This document shows positions 23,710 through 32,879 of a stretch of DNA of 64,000 bases, piece after piece. This stretch comes from Anaerolineales bacterium (GTDB taxonomy: Bacteria; Chloroflexota; Anaerolineae; 4572-78; J111). Below the pieces are notes generated by a model. That model made no database searches and was not told where the DNA came from. It worked only from the letters and a program-made list of their open reading frames with translations. The translations under genes were made by a program, and so were the position numbers. How positions within the stretch are numbered: the stretch's first letter is position 1; every line of letters starts with the position of its first letter. The stretch covers positions 248,001 to 312,000 of the forward strand of contig JACKAU010000007.1 in the NCBI GenBank assembly GCA_020634855.1, read 5' to 3'.

Positions 23710-25023
23710 ATGAGCAACCGTATTACCAATCTAGCTCATCAAAACCAAGCCACTTTCGAAGATGAAGCATGGGTTGTATTTGATGATGACATTGAATTAA
23801 CCGCTGACATCGCGCAAACTGATATCACCTGGAAAGTTCTCATTGTTGATGATGAACACGAAGTCCACGACGTGACCAAGCTGGCCTTACGGCGTCTTGT
23901 TTTTCAAGACAAGGGTATTGAGTTCCTTTCAGCGTACTCTACCGGTGAAGCCATCGACTTGCTCAAGGCGAACGTTGATATTGCCGTCATTCTGCTGGAT
24001 GTGGTTATGGAGGAGAAAGATTCTGGCTTGAAAGTAACCCGGTTCATTCGTGACGATCTAAAAAATCCGCTTATCCGTATCATCCTGCGCACCGGACAAC
24101 CCGGCGAAGCGCCGGAAGAGTCGGTTATTCTTGACTACGGCATTAATGATTACAAGACCAAATCCGAATTGACCCGCCGCAAACTCTTTACCACGATCAT
24201 CGCGGCGCTGCGTTCCTATGGTGATCTGATCACCATCGAGCGCCACCGGCAAGAACTGGCAAACTTATATGCCGACCTACACGAGAGCCATCGGCAGTTG
24301 CAGCAAGCCAAAGCCAATGAGGAACAAGCGAATCGGGTTAAAACGGATTTCTTACGCGTTATGAACCACGAACTGCGTACCCCGCTAAATGGCATTATCG
24401 GGATGTCAAACGTTTTAATCGAAGAAGTTTACGGCCAGTTGACTGAAGGCCAAAGCCGGACCGTCTCCATTTTAAAACAGAGCGCTCACCACTTATCGGA
24501 TTTAATTAGAGATATTTTGGAGTTTGCCAATATTGAAGCTGACACATTGGAGCTAAAGCTAAAAACCGTGGATGCGGCTAAAATTTGCCAAGAGGCGGTT
24601 CAGTTGGTCAAACAGGCCGCCGATAAAAAAAATGTCCGGATCTCACTAGAAGTTGAGGAGGCGATTATCCTTCAAGCCGACCCGGTCCGCTTGAAACAGA
24701 TTCTAATTAATCTACTCGACAACGCCATCAAGTTTACCCCTTCTGGCGGCCAGTTGGGGCTTAAACTCCAAGCCATGGCTCCGCACCAACACGTCGAGTT
24801 CACCGTTTGGGATACCGGTGTCGGCCTTGAAACGGCTACCGTGGATAAATTATTCAAACCGTTTATGCAGGCCGACAGCTCCAATACCCGGCATTTTGAA
24901 GGTGTCGGTATCGGTCTAACCTTGGTCGATCGCCTAGTTCAGATGCACCAGGGCACGATTACGATTGAGAGTAAAACGGGCCAGGGCAGTCGCTTTACAG
25001 TCTCACTGCCCTGGCAAACTTAA
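23710..25023 (+). CDS. response receiver - histidine kinase hybrid
   Basis: A 437-residue cytoplasmic signalling protein with the receiver domain first and the kinase second. Receiver: WKVLIVDDEHEVHDVTKLAL, phospho-acceptor Asp97 in VILLDVVMEEKDSG, then RIILRTGQPGEAPEESVILD and NDYKTKSEL. A coiled coil (about 180-210, RHRQELANLYADLHESHRQL) leads to the HisKA domain with FLRVMNHELRTPLNGIIGMS (His220) and the HATPase with LINLLDNAIKFTPSGGQLG, VWDTGVGLE and FEGVGIGLTLVDRLV. It lacks membrane segments and sensor domains, so its input is probably phosphotransfer to the receiver from another kinase. No dedicated partner adjoins it; the next gene is a convergent sortase. Confidence 0.92.
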   Translation: MSNRITNLAHQNQATFEDEAWVVFDDDIELTADIAQTDITWKVLIVDDEHEVHDVTKLALRRLVFQDKGIEFLSAYSTGEAIDLLKANVDIAVILLDVVMEEKDSGLKVTRFIRDDLKNPLIRIILRTGQPGEAPEESVILDYGINDYKTKSELTRRKLFTTIIAALRSYGDLITIERHRQELANLYADLHESHRQLQQAKANEEQANRVKTDFLRVMNHELRTPLNGIIGMSNVLIEEVYGQLTEGQSRTVSILKQSAHHLSDLIRDILEFANIEADTLELKLKTVDAAKICQEAVQLVKQAADKKNVRISLEVEEAIILQADPVRLKQILINLLDNAIKFTPSGGQLGLKLQAMAPHQHVEFTVWDTGVGLETATVDKLFKPFMQADSSNTRHFEGVGIGLTLVDRLVQMHQGTITIESKTGQGSRFTVSLPWQT

Positions 25024-25132
25024 AACACGGGATTCAGCACACCCCTGGCATAAGCAACTGAGATAGTTTGTGGTAACGCTTTAGCGGTGCTTCCCCCAAA
25101 ATGGGTAAAACCATTATTACTGCAAACCGGAT

Positions 25133-25699
25133 TTACTCGACCGGATAGGCTACCACAATTAGCCGGTGGGTAGCCCCTGGCTGGGCGCACGTCACCAAAG
25201 TCAAGCGTTCATCCTCGGTAGGCGCAATCCAACGCGCATTTTCTATTCGCGTTTCAATCGATGCCCCTTTTTCCTGAACAAGCATCTTTTTCGTAACAAT
25301 ATAGCGATGATTCTGTCCTCCCGAAACAACAGCGATCTCATCACCGATGTTAATTTTATGAAGCTTTTGAAAAACCCTGGCCTTGGCATCACTATGCCCA
25401 GATAAGACCGTATTTCCCACCTGGCCTGGGTTGGCTGAAAGATTATGCCAGCCCACATAACTATCCAACACATTCCAGGTGAAATAGGTATTGCCGTTAA
25501 CCACAACCGGAATAATCCCAACAGGTCGAATTTCCTGACTCAGTCCGACGGCTGGTACGGTTATCTGGGTCGGATAGCCGCTTAGCCGCTGAGGATTGTC
25601 CGCTTGCGTTGAACTAAAGCACAAGAAAGCAACAATTACAGCAAGTGCGGTTGATATACAAAAACGAGTTAAAGTAGTGCTAATGGATTGGTTGTTCAT
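25133..25699 (-). CDS. sortase family transpeptidase
   Basis: A 188-residue sortase. Residues about 12-30 are a signal/anchor segment. The catalytic triad is visible: His102 in SGHSDAKARVF, Cys171 in LTLVTCAQPG and Arg179 in HRLIVVAYPVE. The ATG at 25699 has AGGAAGGG before it; a longer in-frame reading from 25765 would start inside the inverted repeat and is disfavoured. The domain resembles the stand-alone class D/E/F sortases seen in Gram-positive bacteria and Chloroflexota. No LPXTG-type substrate gene is recognised in the window. A long inverted repeat sits 55 bases upstream of the start and may be in the leader. Confidence 0.9.
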   Translation of the reverse strand: MNNQSISTTLTRFCISTALAVIVAFLCFSSTQADNPQRLSGYPTQITVPAVGLSQEIRPVGIIPVVVNGNTYFTWNVLDSYVGWHNLSANPGQVGNTVLSGHSDAKARVFQKLHKINIGDEIAVVSGGQNHRYIVTKKMLVQEKGASIETRIENARWIAPTEDERLTLVTCAQPGATHRLIVVAYPVE

Positions 25700-25753
25700 G
25701 GTTCCCTTCCTGGTTCTGAAACAAGTTGGGACCAACCAACACTGGAAAACAAC

Positions 25754-25805
25754 AAGCGCCCTCAAATAAAAATGTCTTCCTCCCCGGAAGCCCTTGAGGG
25801 CGCTT
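25754..25805 (-). promoter_or_regulatory. possible structured leader upstream of the sortase gene
   Basis: A perfect 12-bp inverted repeat (AAGCGCCCTCAA at 25754-25765, TTGAGGGCGCTT at 25794-25805) encloses a second small hairpin (CTTCC/GGAAG). It lies 55 bases before the sortase start. No T run follows the stem on the minus strand, so it is not a simple terminator there. It might be a structured leader RNA or a protein-binding palindrome; I do not recognise it as a known riboswitch. Confidence 0.5.
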
Positions 25806-26149
25806 TAGATATACGGTTTAATCAAAGTTCATTTTAAAGAACGGTTGCTGCCAGCCTTCCCCAGCCCCGGCGGCAAACTTATATGGTCATTTTATCAGGT
25901 TTGGATCTAATTTCAATAGAGTAAAAAGTCCTATCCTCAACGCCAAAATACCTTCGGTCGGGAGGATACCGAATTATCTTGTCCCCTAGTTTTCTCGATA
26001 ATTACATGGCCCAAATCTAACATTAAAGGTATAATCTATAAGTACCCCTTTATAAAAACTGCTAACCATCCAATGATGGATAATTATCAATTTAGTTTAA
26101 GGTGACCGCACTATGGTTGCCGGTCACTTACTTTCGATAAGGAAATCAA
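25806..26149. promoter_or_regulatory. intergenic with candidate -10 box for odhA
   Basis: No gene is seen in this gap of about 340 bases. A perfect TATAAT at 26030-26035 lies 115 bases before the odhA start codon; no good -35 is seen. Inverted words (CCTTCGGTCGGGAGG, GGGAAGGC-type) are too weak to call. Confidence 0.3.
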
Positions 26150-28927
26150 ATGAACCTTCTACACGATTTTCATGGACCCAATGCCGGCTACATCTTAGAA
26201 CTTTACGAGCGTTACCAACAAGACCCCAACTCGGTCGATCCCGAAACGCGGGCCTACTTCAAAGAGTGGACCCCCACTACCAACGGCGCGCCGGCCATCA
26301 CGGCCGCAGCAGCCCCGGCCGTCAATACTGACAAACTCGTCGGCGCGGTCAATCTGGCCCAGGCCGTCCGCGAGTACGGCCATCTGGCGGCCCAGTTAGA
26401 CCCACTCGGTACACCGCCCCCCGGCGACTCGGCTTTGGACGAAGCCTACTATGATCTCACGGAAGACAATCTTCGCCAACTCCCCGCCAGCTTAATCGGT
26501 GGGCCGGTGGCCGAGGACAGCGATAATGCCCTACAAGCCATTAACCAGTTACGCCAAATCTATTCGTCCACCATCGGTTATGACTACGATCACATGCGCC
26601 AGTTTGAAGAGCGAAGCTGGCTGCGACAGGCAGCGGAGACCAGTCGCTTCCGGCCCTCGCCAGAGCAGGATAATTATGGGGCCTTGTTGCAGCAGCTAAC
26701 CGCCGTCGAGGTCTTCGAGCGTTTTCTGCACCGAACCTTCCCCGGCAAAACCCGCTTTTCAATTGAGGGGCTGGATATCATGGTGCCCATGCTCAATGAG
26801 ATCATCGGGCGCGCCTCACACGCCAAATTCCGCACGATTTTGTTGGGCATGGCTCACCGAGGCCGGTTGAACGTGTTAACCCACGTCCAAGACAAAGATT
26901 ACGCGGAAATTCTGGCCGAGTTCAAAGACCCCGTCACCAGTGAAAATGCGGTGGCCCAATATCTGGCTACGGGCTGGACCGGCGACGTCAAATATCACAA
27001 AGGAGTGATGCACACCCTACGCGCCGGCGAAGCGGATCCGTTGGTGGTGTCAATGACCCCCAATCCCAGCCATTTGGAACTGGTGAACCCGGTGGTGGCC
27101 GGCATGGCTCGAGCCGCCGGCACCAAGGTGGACCACCCCGGTCCGGCCGAATTTAAACCGGGACTGTCGCTGCCGATCCTCATTCACGGCGACGCGTCGT
27201 TCTCCGGTCAGGGGATTGTGGCCGAAACCTTCAACTTCCGTTATCTGCGCGGCTACGACGTGGGCGGGACGATCCACATCATCGCCAACAACCAACTCGG
27301 CTTTACCGCCGAACCCGACGACTCGCGCAGCACTCTCTACGCCAGCGACGTGGCTAAGGGCTACAAAGTGCCCATCGTCCACGTCAACGCCGATGATCCG
27401 GAAGCCTGTCTGGAAGTGGCCCGCCTGGCGATTGGCTACCTACTCGAGTTCGGCCGGGATTTTGTGATCGACCTGATCGGCTATCGCCGCTACGGCCACA
27501 ACGAAGGCGACGAGCCGCGGTTTACCCAACCGCAGATGTATAAAAAAGTAGACGAGCACCCCACCGTGCGTGAACTGTGGGCCAATAAGTTGGTCGAGCA
27601 GAATCTAATCACGGCCGAGCAGGCCCAAGAAATGGTAGACAGTCACTTCAATAAACTGCAAGAGATAATGAACAAGCTCGATCCTCAAGAGAGCATCGTC
27701 GAGCCGGAGCCGGAACCCCCGCCCCCTGGTGCGGCCAAGAAAGCTCACACCGCCGTGCCTATCGACCGGCTGCGGGGGCTGCACCGGTCGCTGCTCGATC
27801 TGCCGGAGGGGTTCACCCTCCATCCCCGGCTGAGTCGCATTCTCAAACCCCGGCACTCTGCCCTGGACGATTTGGCGGAAAGCAAGGTCGATTGGGCCAT
27901 GGCCGAAGCGCTGGCCCTGGCCTCCATCCTGGAAGACGGCATCGCCATCCGCATGACGGGTGAGGATGTCGAGCGCGGCACGTTCAGCCACCGTCACGCC
28001 GTGTTACACGATGCTGAAACGGGCCAACAATACGTGCCGATGCAACACCTGCCCCAAGCCGGCGCCGCTTTTGAAATCGTCAACAGCCCGCTAACGGAAA
28101 ACGGAGCGGTCGGCTTTGAGTACGGCTATAATATTCAGGAACCGGATCGCTTGGTAATCTGGGAGGCCCAGTACGGCGATTTTATCAACGGCGCGCAGCC
28201 CGTCATCGATGAGTTCATTGTTTCCGGGCGGGATAAGTGGGGGCAGACGCCATCGCTGGTGCTGCTGCTGCCGCACGGCTACGAGGGCGCCGGCCCGGAC
28301 CACTCGACCGGCCGGCCGGAGCGCTTCCTGCAAATGGCGGCCGATATCAACATACGCATCGCCAACTGCACCACCTCGGCCCAATATTTCCACTTGCTGC
28401 GTCGGCAAGCCGTACTGCTCAAAACTGATCCGCTGCCGCTGATCATTCTGACACCCAAGAGCCTGCTGCGCAATCCACTGGCCGCCTCACCGCCCCAAGA
28501 TTTTGTCGAGGGCATCTGGCAGCCGGTCATCGATGATGCCCGCGCCAAGGAGTCCGCTGACAAAGTCAAGCGGCTGGTCCTTTGCAGCGGCAAGATGTAC
28601 ATCGATCTGATCAGCAGCGAATATCGAGACCGTAATGAGGCCGTGGCGGTGGCCCGCATCGAGCAGTTGTATCCCCTCCTGCCGGAAGCGGTGCTGCCGG
28701 TGCTGGAGGGCTATCCTAACCTGGCCGAGGTCATGTGGGTTCAGGAAGAGCCGCGCAATATGGGCGCATGGGAGGCGTTAAGACCGCAGTTACGCAAACT
28801 CATCGATGGCCGCTGGCCGCTAAGCTGCACCTCTCGACCGCGCCGCGCCAGCCCGGCGGAGGGATCGTCCGCTTGGCACGCGATCAACCAGAAAGAGCTG
28901 GTTCGACTGGCATTTGACTTAGAATAA
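26150..28927 (+). CDS. odhA: 2-oxoglutarate dehydrogenase E1 component
   Basis: E1 of the 2-oxoglutarate dehydrogenase complex, a thiamine-diphosphate enzyme of the TCA cycle. The 925-residue product begins with the E1-specific N-terminal helix (GPNAGYILELYERYQQDPNS, then PETRAYFKEW), which docks E2. ThDP-domain motifs are GMAHRGRLNVL, IHGDASFSGQGIVAE and IANNQLGFTAEP; the transketolase-like half has TFSHRHAVLHD, YGYNIQEPDRLVIWEAQYGD and LPHGYEGAGPDHSTGRPERFL. Length is as in the family. AAGGAA lies 8-10 bases before the ATG. The E2 gene follows after 21 bases, so the two form an operon; E3 (lipoamide dehydrogenase) is not in the window. Confidence 0.95.
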   Translation: MNLLHDFHGPNAGYILELYERYQQDPNSVDPETRAYFKEWTPTTNGAPAITAAAAPAVNTDKLVGAVNLAQAVREYGHLAAQLDPLGTPPPGDSALDEAYYDLTEDNLRQLPASLIGGPVAEDSDNALQAINQLRQIYSSTIGYDYDHMRQFEERSWLRQAAETSRFRPSPEQDNYGALLQQLTAVEVFERFLHRTFPGKTRFSIEGLDIMVPMLNEIIGRASHAKFRTILLGMAHRGRLNVLTHVQDKDYAEILAEFKDPVTSENAVAQYLATGWTGDVKYHKGVMHTLRAGEADPLVVSMTPNPSHLELVNPVVAGMARAAGTKVDHPGPAEFKPGLSLPILIHGDASFSGQGIVAETFNFRYLRGYDVGGTIHIIANNQLGFTAEPDDSRSTLYASDVAKGYKVPIVHVNADDPEACLEVARLAIGYLLEFGRDFVIDLIGYRRYGHNEGDEPRFTQPQMYKKVDEHPTVRELWANKLVEQNLITAEQAQEMVDSHFNKLQEIMNKLDPQESIVEPEPEPPPPGAAKKAHTAVPIDRLRGLHRSLLDLPEGFTLHPRLSRILKPRHSALDDLAESKVDWAMAEALALASILEDGIAIRMTGEDVERGTFSHRHAVLHDAETGQQYVPMQHLPQAGAAFEIVNSPLTENGAVGFEYGYNIQEPDRLVIWEAQYGDFINGAQPVIDEFIVSGRDKWGQTPSLVLLLPHGYEGAGPDHSTGRPERFLQMAADINIRIANCTTSAQYFHLLRRQAVLLKTDPLPLIILTPKSLLRNPLAASPPQDFVEGIWQPVIDDARAKESADKVKRLVLCSGKMYIDLISSEYRDRNEAVAVARIEQLYPLLPEAVLPVLEGYPNLAEVMWVQEEPRNMGAWEALRPQLRKLIDGRWPLSCTSRPRRASPAEGSSAWHAINQKELVRLAFDLE

Positions 28928-28948
28928 TATTGTGGAGACGAAAAAGCA

Positions 28949-30190
28949 ATGACTGTTAAGATTGTAGTACCCGAAGCTGGCGAATCGGTAGTGGAAGCGA
29001 CGGTGGCCCGCTGGCTTAAACAAGAAGGCGATTATGTCGAAGCCGGCGAGGCGCTGGTGGAGTTAGAAACCGACAAAGTCAATTTGGAGGTGGCCGCTGA
29101 GCAGTCGGGGGTTTTGACCAAGATTGAACATGCCCAGGGCGAGGATGTTGAAGTGGGCGATGTGCTGGGACTGATCGATGAGACGGCCTCGTCGAATGGG
29201 CAAGCAGCCAAAACAGAGGCCCAACCCGACCGGGCCGAAGCCGATGCTCAGCCCGCTAAAGCCGAGGCCCAACACGAACGCGCCACGCCTGTCGCCAAGC
29301 GGGTGGCCGAAGAGCAAGGCGTCGATCTGGCCCAGGTGGCCGATGGCTCCAAACGCATCACCCGCCAAGATGTCGAGAGCTATCTGGAGAAAAAGCAGAG
29401 CCGGCCGGATGAAGCGGCCGCCCCGGCCAAAGCGGCCGAAAAACCGGCCCGCAGCTTCCAAACCGAGCCGGAACCGGCCCGCGACTCGTCTCGCCCCGAA
29501 ACCCGCGAGCGTATGTCGCGCCGCCGCCAGACCATCGCCCAGCGGTTAGTGGAAGCCCAACAAACGGCGGCCATGCTAACCACCTTCAATGAGATCGATA
29601 TGACCGCCGTGATGGACCTGCGCAAGCGCCGCCAATCCGCGTTTGTGGACCGGCACGAGGTCAAGTTGGGCTTTATGTCGTTCTTTGTCAAAGCCTCAAT
29701 CGGAGCGTTGAAATCCTTCCCGGCCATCAACGCCGAGATCAGCGGCAAGGACATTATCTACAAACATTACTACGACATCGGTATGGCCGTTGGCGCGCCG
29801 GAGGGGTTAGTGGTCCCGGTGCTGCGCGACGCCGACCGCATGTCCTTTGCCGATATCGAGAAGAAGATCAAAGCGTTCGGCCAGAAAGCCCAGAACAATA
29901 CCCTCTCGCTGGAAGATTTACGGGGGGGGACGTTTACCATCACCAACGGCGGCATCTTCGGCTCGCTGCTGAGCACGCCGATCCTCAACCCGCCGCAGGT
30001 CGGCATTCTGGGCCTGCACAAAATCGAAAGCCGCCCCGTCGCCATCGATGGCGAGGTGGTCATCCGGCCCATGATGTATGTCGCTCTCAGCTACGACCAC
30101 CGCATCGTCGATGGCCGCGAAGCCGTTCAATTCCTGGTTCGCGTCAAAGAGCTAATGGAAGACCCGGAGGTGATGTTGCTGGAAGGGTAG
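28949..30190 (+). CDS. odhB: 2-oxoglutarate dehydrogenase E2 (dihydrolipoyl succinyltransferase)
   Basis: E2 core enzyme, transferring succinyl groups to CoA. One N-terminal lipoyl domain with the lipoylation site Lys43 in ELETDKVNLEV; an Ala/Glu/Lys-rich linker (about 80-115); a peripheral-subunit-binding domain (ATPVAKRVAEEQGVDLAQVA, about 112-145); a second Pro/Ala linker; and the acyltransferase domain from about 180 with RMSRRRQTIAQRLVEAQQTA, TFTITNGGIFGSLLSTPI and the catalytic SYDHRIVDGREAVQFLVR. Length of 413 residues is normal. GGAGA lies upstream of the ATG. It is the second gene of the odhAB operon; an insertion-sequence region begins directly downstream. Confidence 0.95.
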   Translation: MTVKIVVPEAGESVVEATVARWLKQEGDYVEAGEALVELETDKVNLEVAAEQSGVLTKIEHAQGEDVEVGDVLGLIDETASSNGQAAKTEAQPDRAEADAQPAKAEAQHERATPVAKRVAEEQGVDLAQVADGSKRITRQDVESYLEKKQSRPDEAAAPAKAAEKPARSFQTEPEPARDSSRPETRERMSRRRQTIAQRLVEAQQTAAMLTTFNEIDMTAVMDLRKRRQSAFVDRHEVKLGFMSFFVKASIGALKSFPAINAEISGKDIIYKHYYDIGMAVGAPEGLVVPVLRDADRMSFADIEKKIKAFGQKAQNNTLSLEDLRGGTFTITNGGIFGSLLSTPILNPPQVGILGLHKIESRPVAIDGEVVIRPMMYVALSYDHRIVDGREAVQFLVRVKELMEDPEVMLLEG

Positions 30191-30227
30191 CAAGGTCGCA
30201 GGGTTGCAAGGTAGCAGGGTGACAAGG
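30187..30227. repeat. low-complexity GGTAGCAGGGTGACAAGG repeat, left side
   Basis: Degenerate repetition of GCAAGGT / GCAGGGT / GACAAGG words. It continues at 32703-32775 after the ISAs1-type element, so the element inserted into this repeat tract. The last nine bases (GTGACAAGG, 30219-30227) are the left target duplication. Confidence 0.7.
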
Positions 30228-31350
30228 TAGGGCAATCGCATACTCAAAGGAGTTGAAGTAAAAATATCCTTCACAAGAAACAAAGGGAGGATGAGATGAA
30301 CAAAACCCAACAGCAAGTATAGAGGAATATTTTGATGAGATGGCAGACCCTCGGGTTGAATATCTGGTACACCATCAACTGATAGATATTATTACCATCG
30401 CCTTATGTGCCATTATCGCTGGGGCGGATACTTGGACAGAAGTATCCCAATTTGGAAAAGAGAAACAAAGTTGGTTTGAACAATTTCTAGAATTAGAAGG
30501 TGGTATTCCTTCCCACGACACATTTGGTCGGTTTTTTGCCAAACTTGACCCTGAACAGTTTCAAAACTGTTTTCTGAAATGGGTTCAAGCTGTATTTTCA
30601 ATGACGGCAGGACAGGTTGTCCCAATTGATGGTAAAAAATTACGGCGATCCCGATGACTGAAGCAACGACCGGCAAGCCATCTGGATGGTCAGTGCCTGG
30701 GCGGCTGAGAACAAATTGGTACTGGGTCAAGTAAAAGTTGATGACAAATCCAATGAAATTACAGCTATTCCCAAGCTATTACAACTTCTGGAATTAAGTG
30801 GCTGCATTGTTACGATTGATGCAATGGGGTGTCAGAAAGAAATTGCCGCCCAGATTGTAGCCCAAGAGGCCGATTATGTGCTGGCTCTCAAAGGCAATCA
30901 TAGCGGCGTATTTGAAGATGTTCAGGAGTTGTTTGCCTATGCCGCCGAAACCAACTATGTTGATTGTGATTATCATAAAACGGTTGATAAAGGTCATGGA
31001 CGCATCGAAATCCGGGAATGTTGGACGACCAGTGCCGCTGATTATTTTCCCTTTGTGCGCAATGCCTCCGCTTGGGCTAAATTGCAGACCCTGGCTATGG
31101 TTCGGGCTGAACGTCGTCAAACCGATAGGGTCACGGTTGAAGTCCGCTACTACTTATCCAGCCTTGAAAGTAAGGCTGATAAACTTTTGCATGCCATCCG
31201 CACTCATTGGACCATTGAAAACCAACTCCATTGGGTTTTGGATGTTGCTTTTGACGAGGATCAATGTCGGGTTCGTACGGAACACGCTGCTCAAAATTTC
31301 GCCATCTTGCGTCACTGGGCTTTGAACCTGCTAAAACAAGAACCCTCTGC

Positions 31351-32603
31351 CTCGTTCCCCTACATCAGACAATTGTTCTAAAGAAAACTAACCAGGTCGA
31401 GCAGGAGGAATGGTAGAAGAAAAGGAAAAGGAAAAAAGCCAACCCGGATCGGGCAATCAAGTTTTAGTAAACGATTAAGCCATAAACGGCCAATGGTAAA
31501 AATGCTGCGATCACGACGATCAGAACGGTCTACAAGTTTAGCGTGACCCGTCAAAATAGCAACAGATCCTAGAAAGCATAGCCATAGGTAGGCTAAAGAA
31601 ACAGCCAACATCAAGCGATCCAAGCGGTCAGGATGACGTAAACGACAGGTTTGTAAATCAAAGCCGTGTCCTTTAACATCACCAAACAAGGGTTCGATCC
31701 AGGGTCGTTTACCATACCAATAGCGAACTTCATCAGGTAAACTCAAGTTGGTGACAATCGGAACCAAGCGGTTGTGTGTTTGGTATCCCAAGTAAGCCAA
31801 ATATTGACTGGTCCGCAGGCGGCCTGACGGGTCAGATAGACCTGTTCCAACCAAATAGTTTCACCGGCTCGCACGTCAAAACTGTCCAGACGTCGCCATT
31901 GGCCCTCAAACAGAATTTTGGTATCGCTGGCAACCCGCAGTCCATAATCCCAAGCTGGATGAAAGCTGGCAAGCCAGGTGAGCAGTTGAACATGCCCAAA
32001 TTCCCCATCGCCTAAGACTATGACATCGGCAGTTTGGGGTAACAGGTCGGCACCATAGTTCAATAAGCCCACTTGCAGGTCGCCATCGGTATGACCGCGA
32101 CTGCCTTCGCCGGCTTGCCAAACCAAGGGTAAGGCTCGTCTTTGATAACCCACGGCGACCATTAACAGATGGCAATTCACGCCCATCTCGGTTGTGTCCA
32201 AGATGATCGGGATCGTCGTCCGGCTCAAGGCTTTGCAACAAAGGCGTGATAATCGGACGATAACAGACCCGCTCATCAAGCTGTTCATTCTTGACCCAGC
32301 GGCGTTGGCGTTGCACCAAACTGCTATCCTGGGCCGTTAAAGGCATCTCGGCGGCTAAGTTCGTTTGGGTTAAGTCCTTGGCCTTGGGGATGGCGCTGAC
32401 CATTAAACTCAGATTTATCATTCGACTTTCACATTCAGTCCATTGCTCTGGCAGCAGTTGACCTAGTTTGGCTTTCACGGCATAGTATCGGCGGCGACTG
32501 TCGCTCATTTTTTCCTCCAGCTTAGATTTGGTCGTCTTTTCTGGAGTTTATTATAGCGACTGTCGCCTTTTTTTCGAACCTTTGTTCAGTGTAGGGTAAC
32601 GAG
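31351..32603 (-). mobile_element. IS4-like element nested in the ISAs1 transposase
   Basis: 1253 bp with imperfect inverted termini: CTCGTTCCCCTACAtcagacAA on the left and, inverted, CTCGTTACCCTACActgaacAA on the right. Flanked by the 9-bp duplication ACCCTCTGC (31342-31350 and 32604-32612). Deleting the element and one copy rejoins the ISAs1 reading frame exactly, which confirms the boundaries. Confidence 0.9.
31378..32508 (-). pseudogene. IS4-like DDE transposase, frameshifted
   Basis: Read on the minus strand in three frames. The N-terminal part starts at 32508 (MSDSRRRYYAVKAKLGQLLP). The middle holds the first Asp of the DDE triad in LDTTEMGVNCHLLMVAVGYQ and the second in VLGDGEFGHVQLLTWL. 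The C-terminal part has the IS4-type YWYGKRPWIEPLFGDVKGHG with the catalytic Glu. Two frameshifts, at roughly 32210-32240 and 31780-31800, separate them, so no full-length enzyme can be made without recoding. Family placement within the IS4 superfamily is approximate. Confidence 0.82.
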
Positions 32604-32702
32604 ACCCTCTGCCAAATGTGGCATTCAAGCCAAACGCAAGAAAGCTGGTTGAGTACCGATTATCTTCTTAAAGTCCTGTTACTTTAGTATGCGATTGCCC
32701 TA

Positions 32703-32790
32703 GTGACAAGGCGGCAGAGTGGCAGGGTGACAGGGTGGCAAGTGGCAGAGTAGCAGGGTGACAAGGTGAGAAGATCGCGGGGATTTAATA
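32703..32790. repeat. low-complexity GTGGCAGGGTGACAAGG repeat, right side
   Basis: Continuation of the repeat at 30187-30227, starting with the right 9-bp target copy GTGACAAGG. Words such as GGCAGAGTGGCAGGGTGAC recur. Non-coding. Confidence 0.7.
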
Positions 32791-32795
32791 ACCTG

Positions 32796-32866
32796 AGTTC
32801 GATAATTAGAGTCGAGCATATCATTTCGGAGCCGGAGGCGGAGAAATCCCTCAGACGTTCCCATAA
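32796..32866. repeat. uninterrupted copy of the REP-like repeat hit by IS110
   Basis: GTTCGATAATTAGAGTCGAG, CATATCATT and TCGGAGCCGGAGGCGGAGAA run together here without interruption. The two halves match 9659-9689 and about 10849-10880, the sequences on either side of the IS110 element. Confidence 0.82.
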
Positions 32867-32879
32867 AGTGTAATAAACG

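Larger units (their letters stand above)
30296..32687 (+). pseudogene. ISAs1-family transposase, broken
   Basis: Pieces at 30340-30657 (DDE_Tnp_1-associated N-terminal domain: QLIDIITIALCAIIAGADTW and LEGGIPSHDTFGRFFAKLDP, ending VPIDGKKLRRS) and 30686-31350 (AIWMVSAWAAENKLVLGQV; VTIDAMGCQKEIA; ADYVLALKGNHSG; HWTIENQLHWVLDVAFDEDQ). Lesions: a frameshift near the start (ATG 30296 is out of frame with the body), a frameshift plus stops at about 30648-30672, the IS4-like insertion at 31351, and a stop at AG(W) near 32648. Removing the nested element and one 9-bp copy restores LLKQEPSAKCGIQAKRKKAG in frame, followed by a STDYLLKVL-type C-terminus in another frame. Confidence 0.9.
30228..32702 (+). 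mobile_element. ISAs1-family element, interrupted by an IS4-like element
   Basis: Terminal inverted repeats TAGGGCAATCGCATACT at 30228-30244 and, inverted, at 32686-32702. The 9-bp sequence GTGACAAGG flanks it on both sides (30219-30227 and 32703-32711), as expected for a target duplication of this family (8-10 bp). Without the nested element (31351-32603 plus one 9-bp copy) it is about 1.21 kb, a normal ISAs1 size. Confidence 0.88.

Noticed and set aside
30686..31381. Stand-alone 231-codon transposase gene
   Set aside because: It is only the middle of a frameshifted ISAs1 transposase; its last residues are encoded by the end of the nested IS4-like element.
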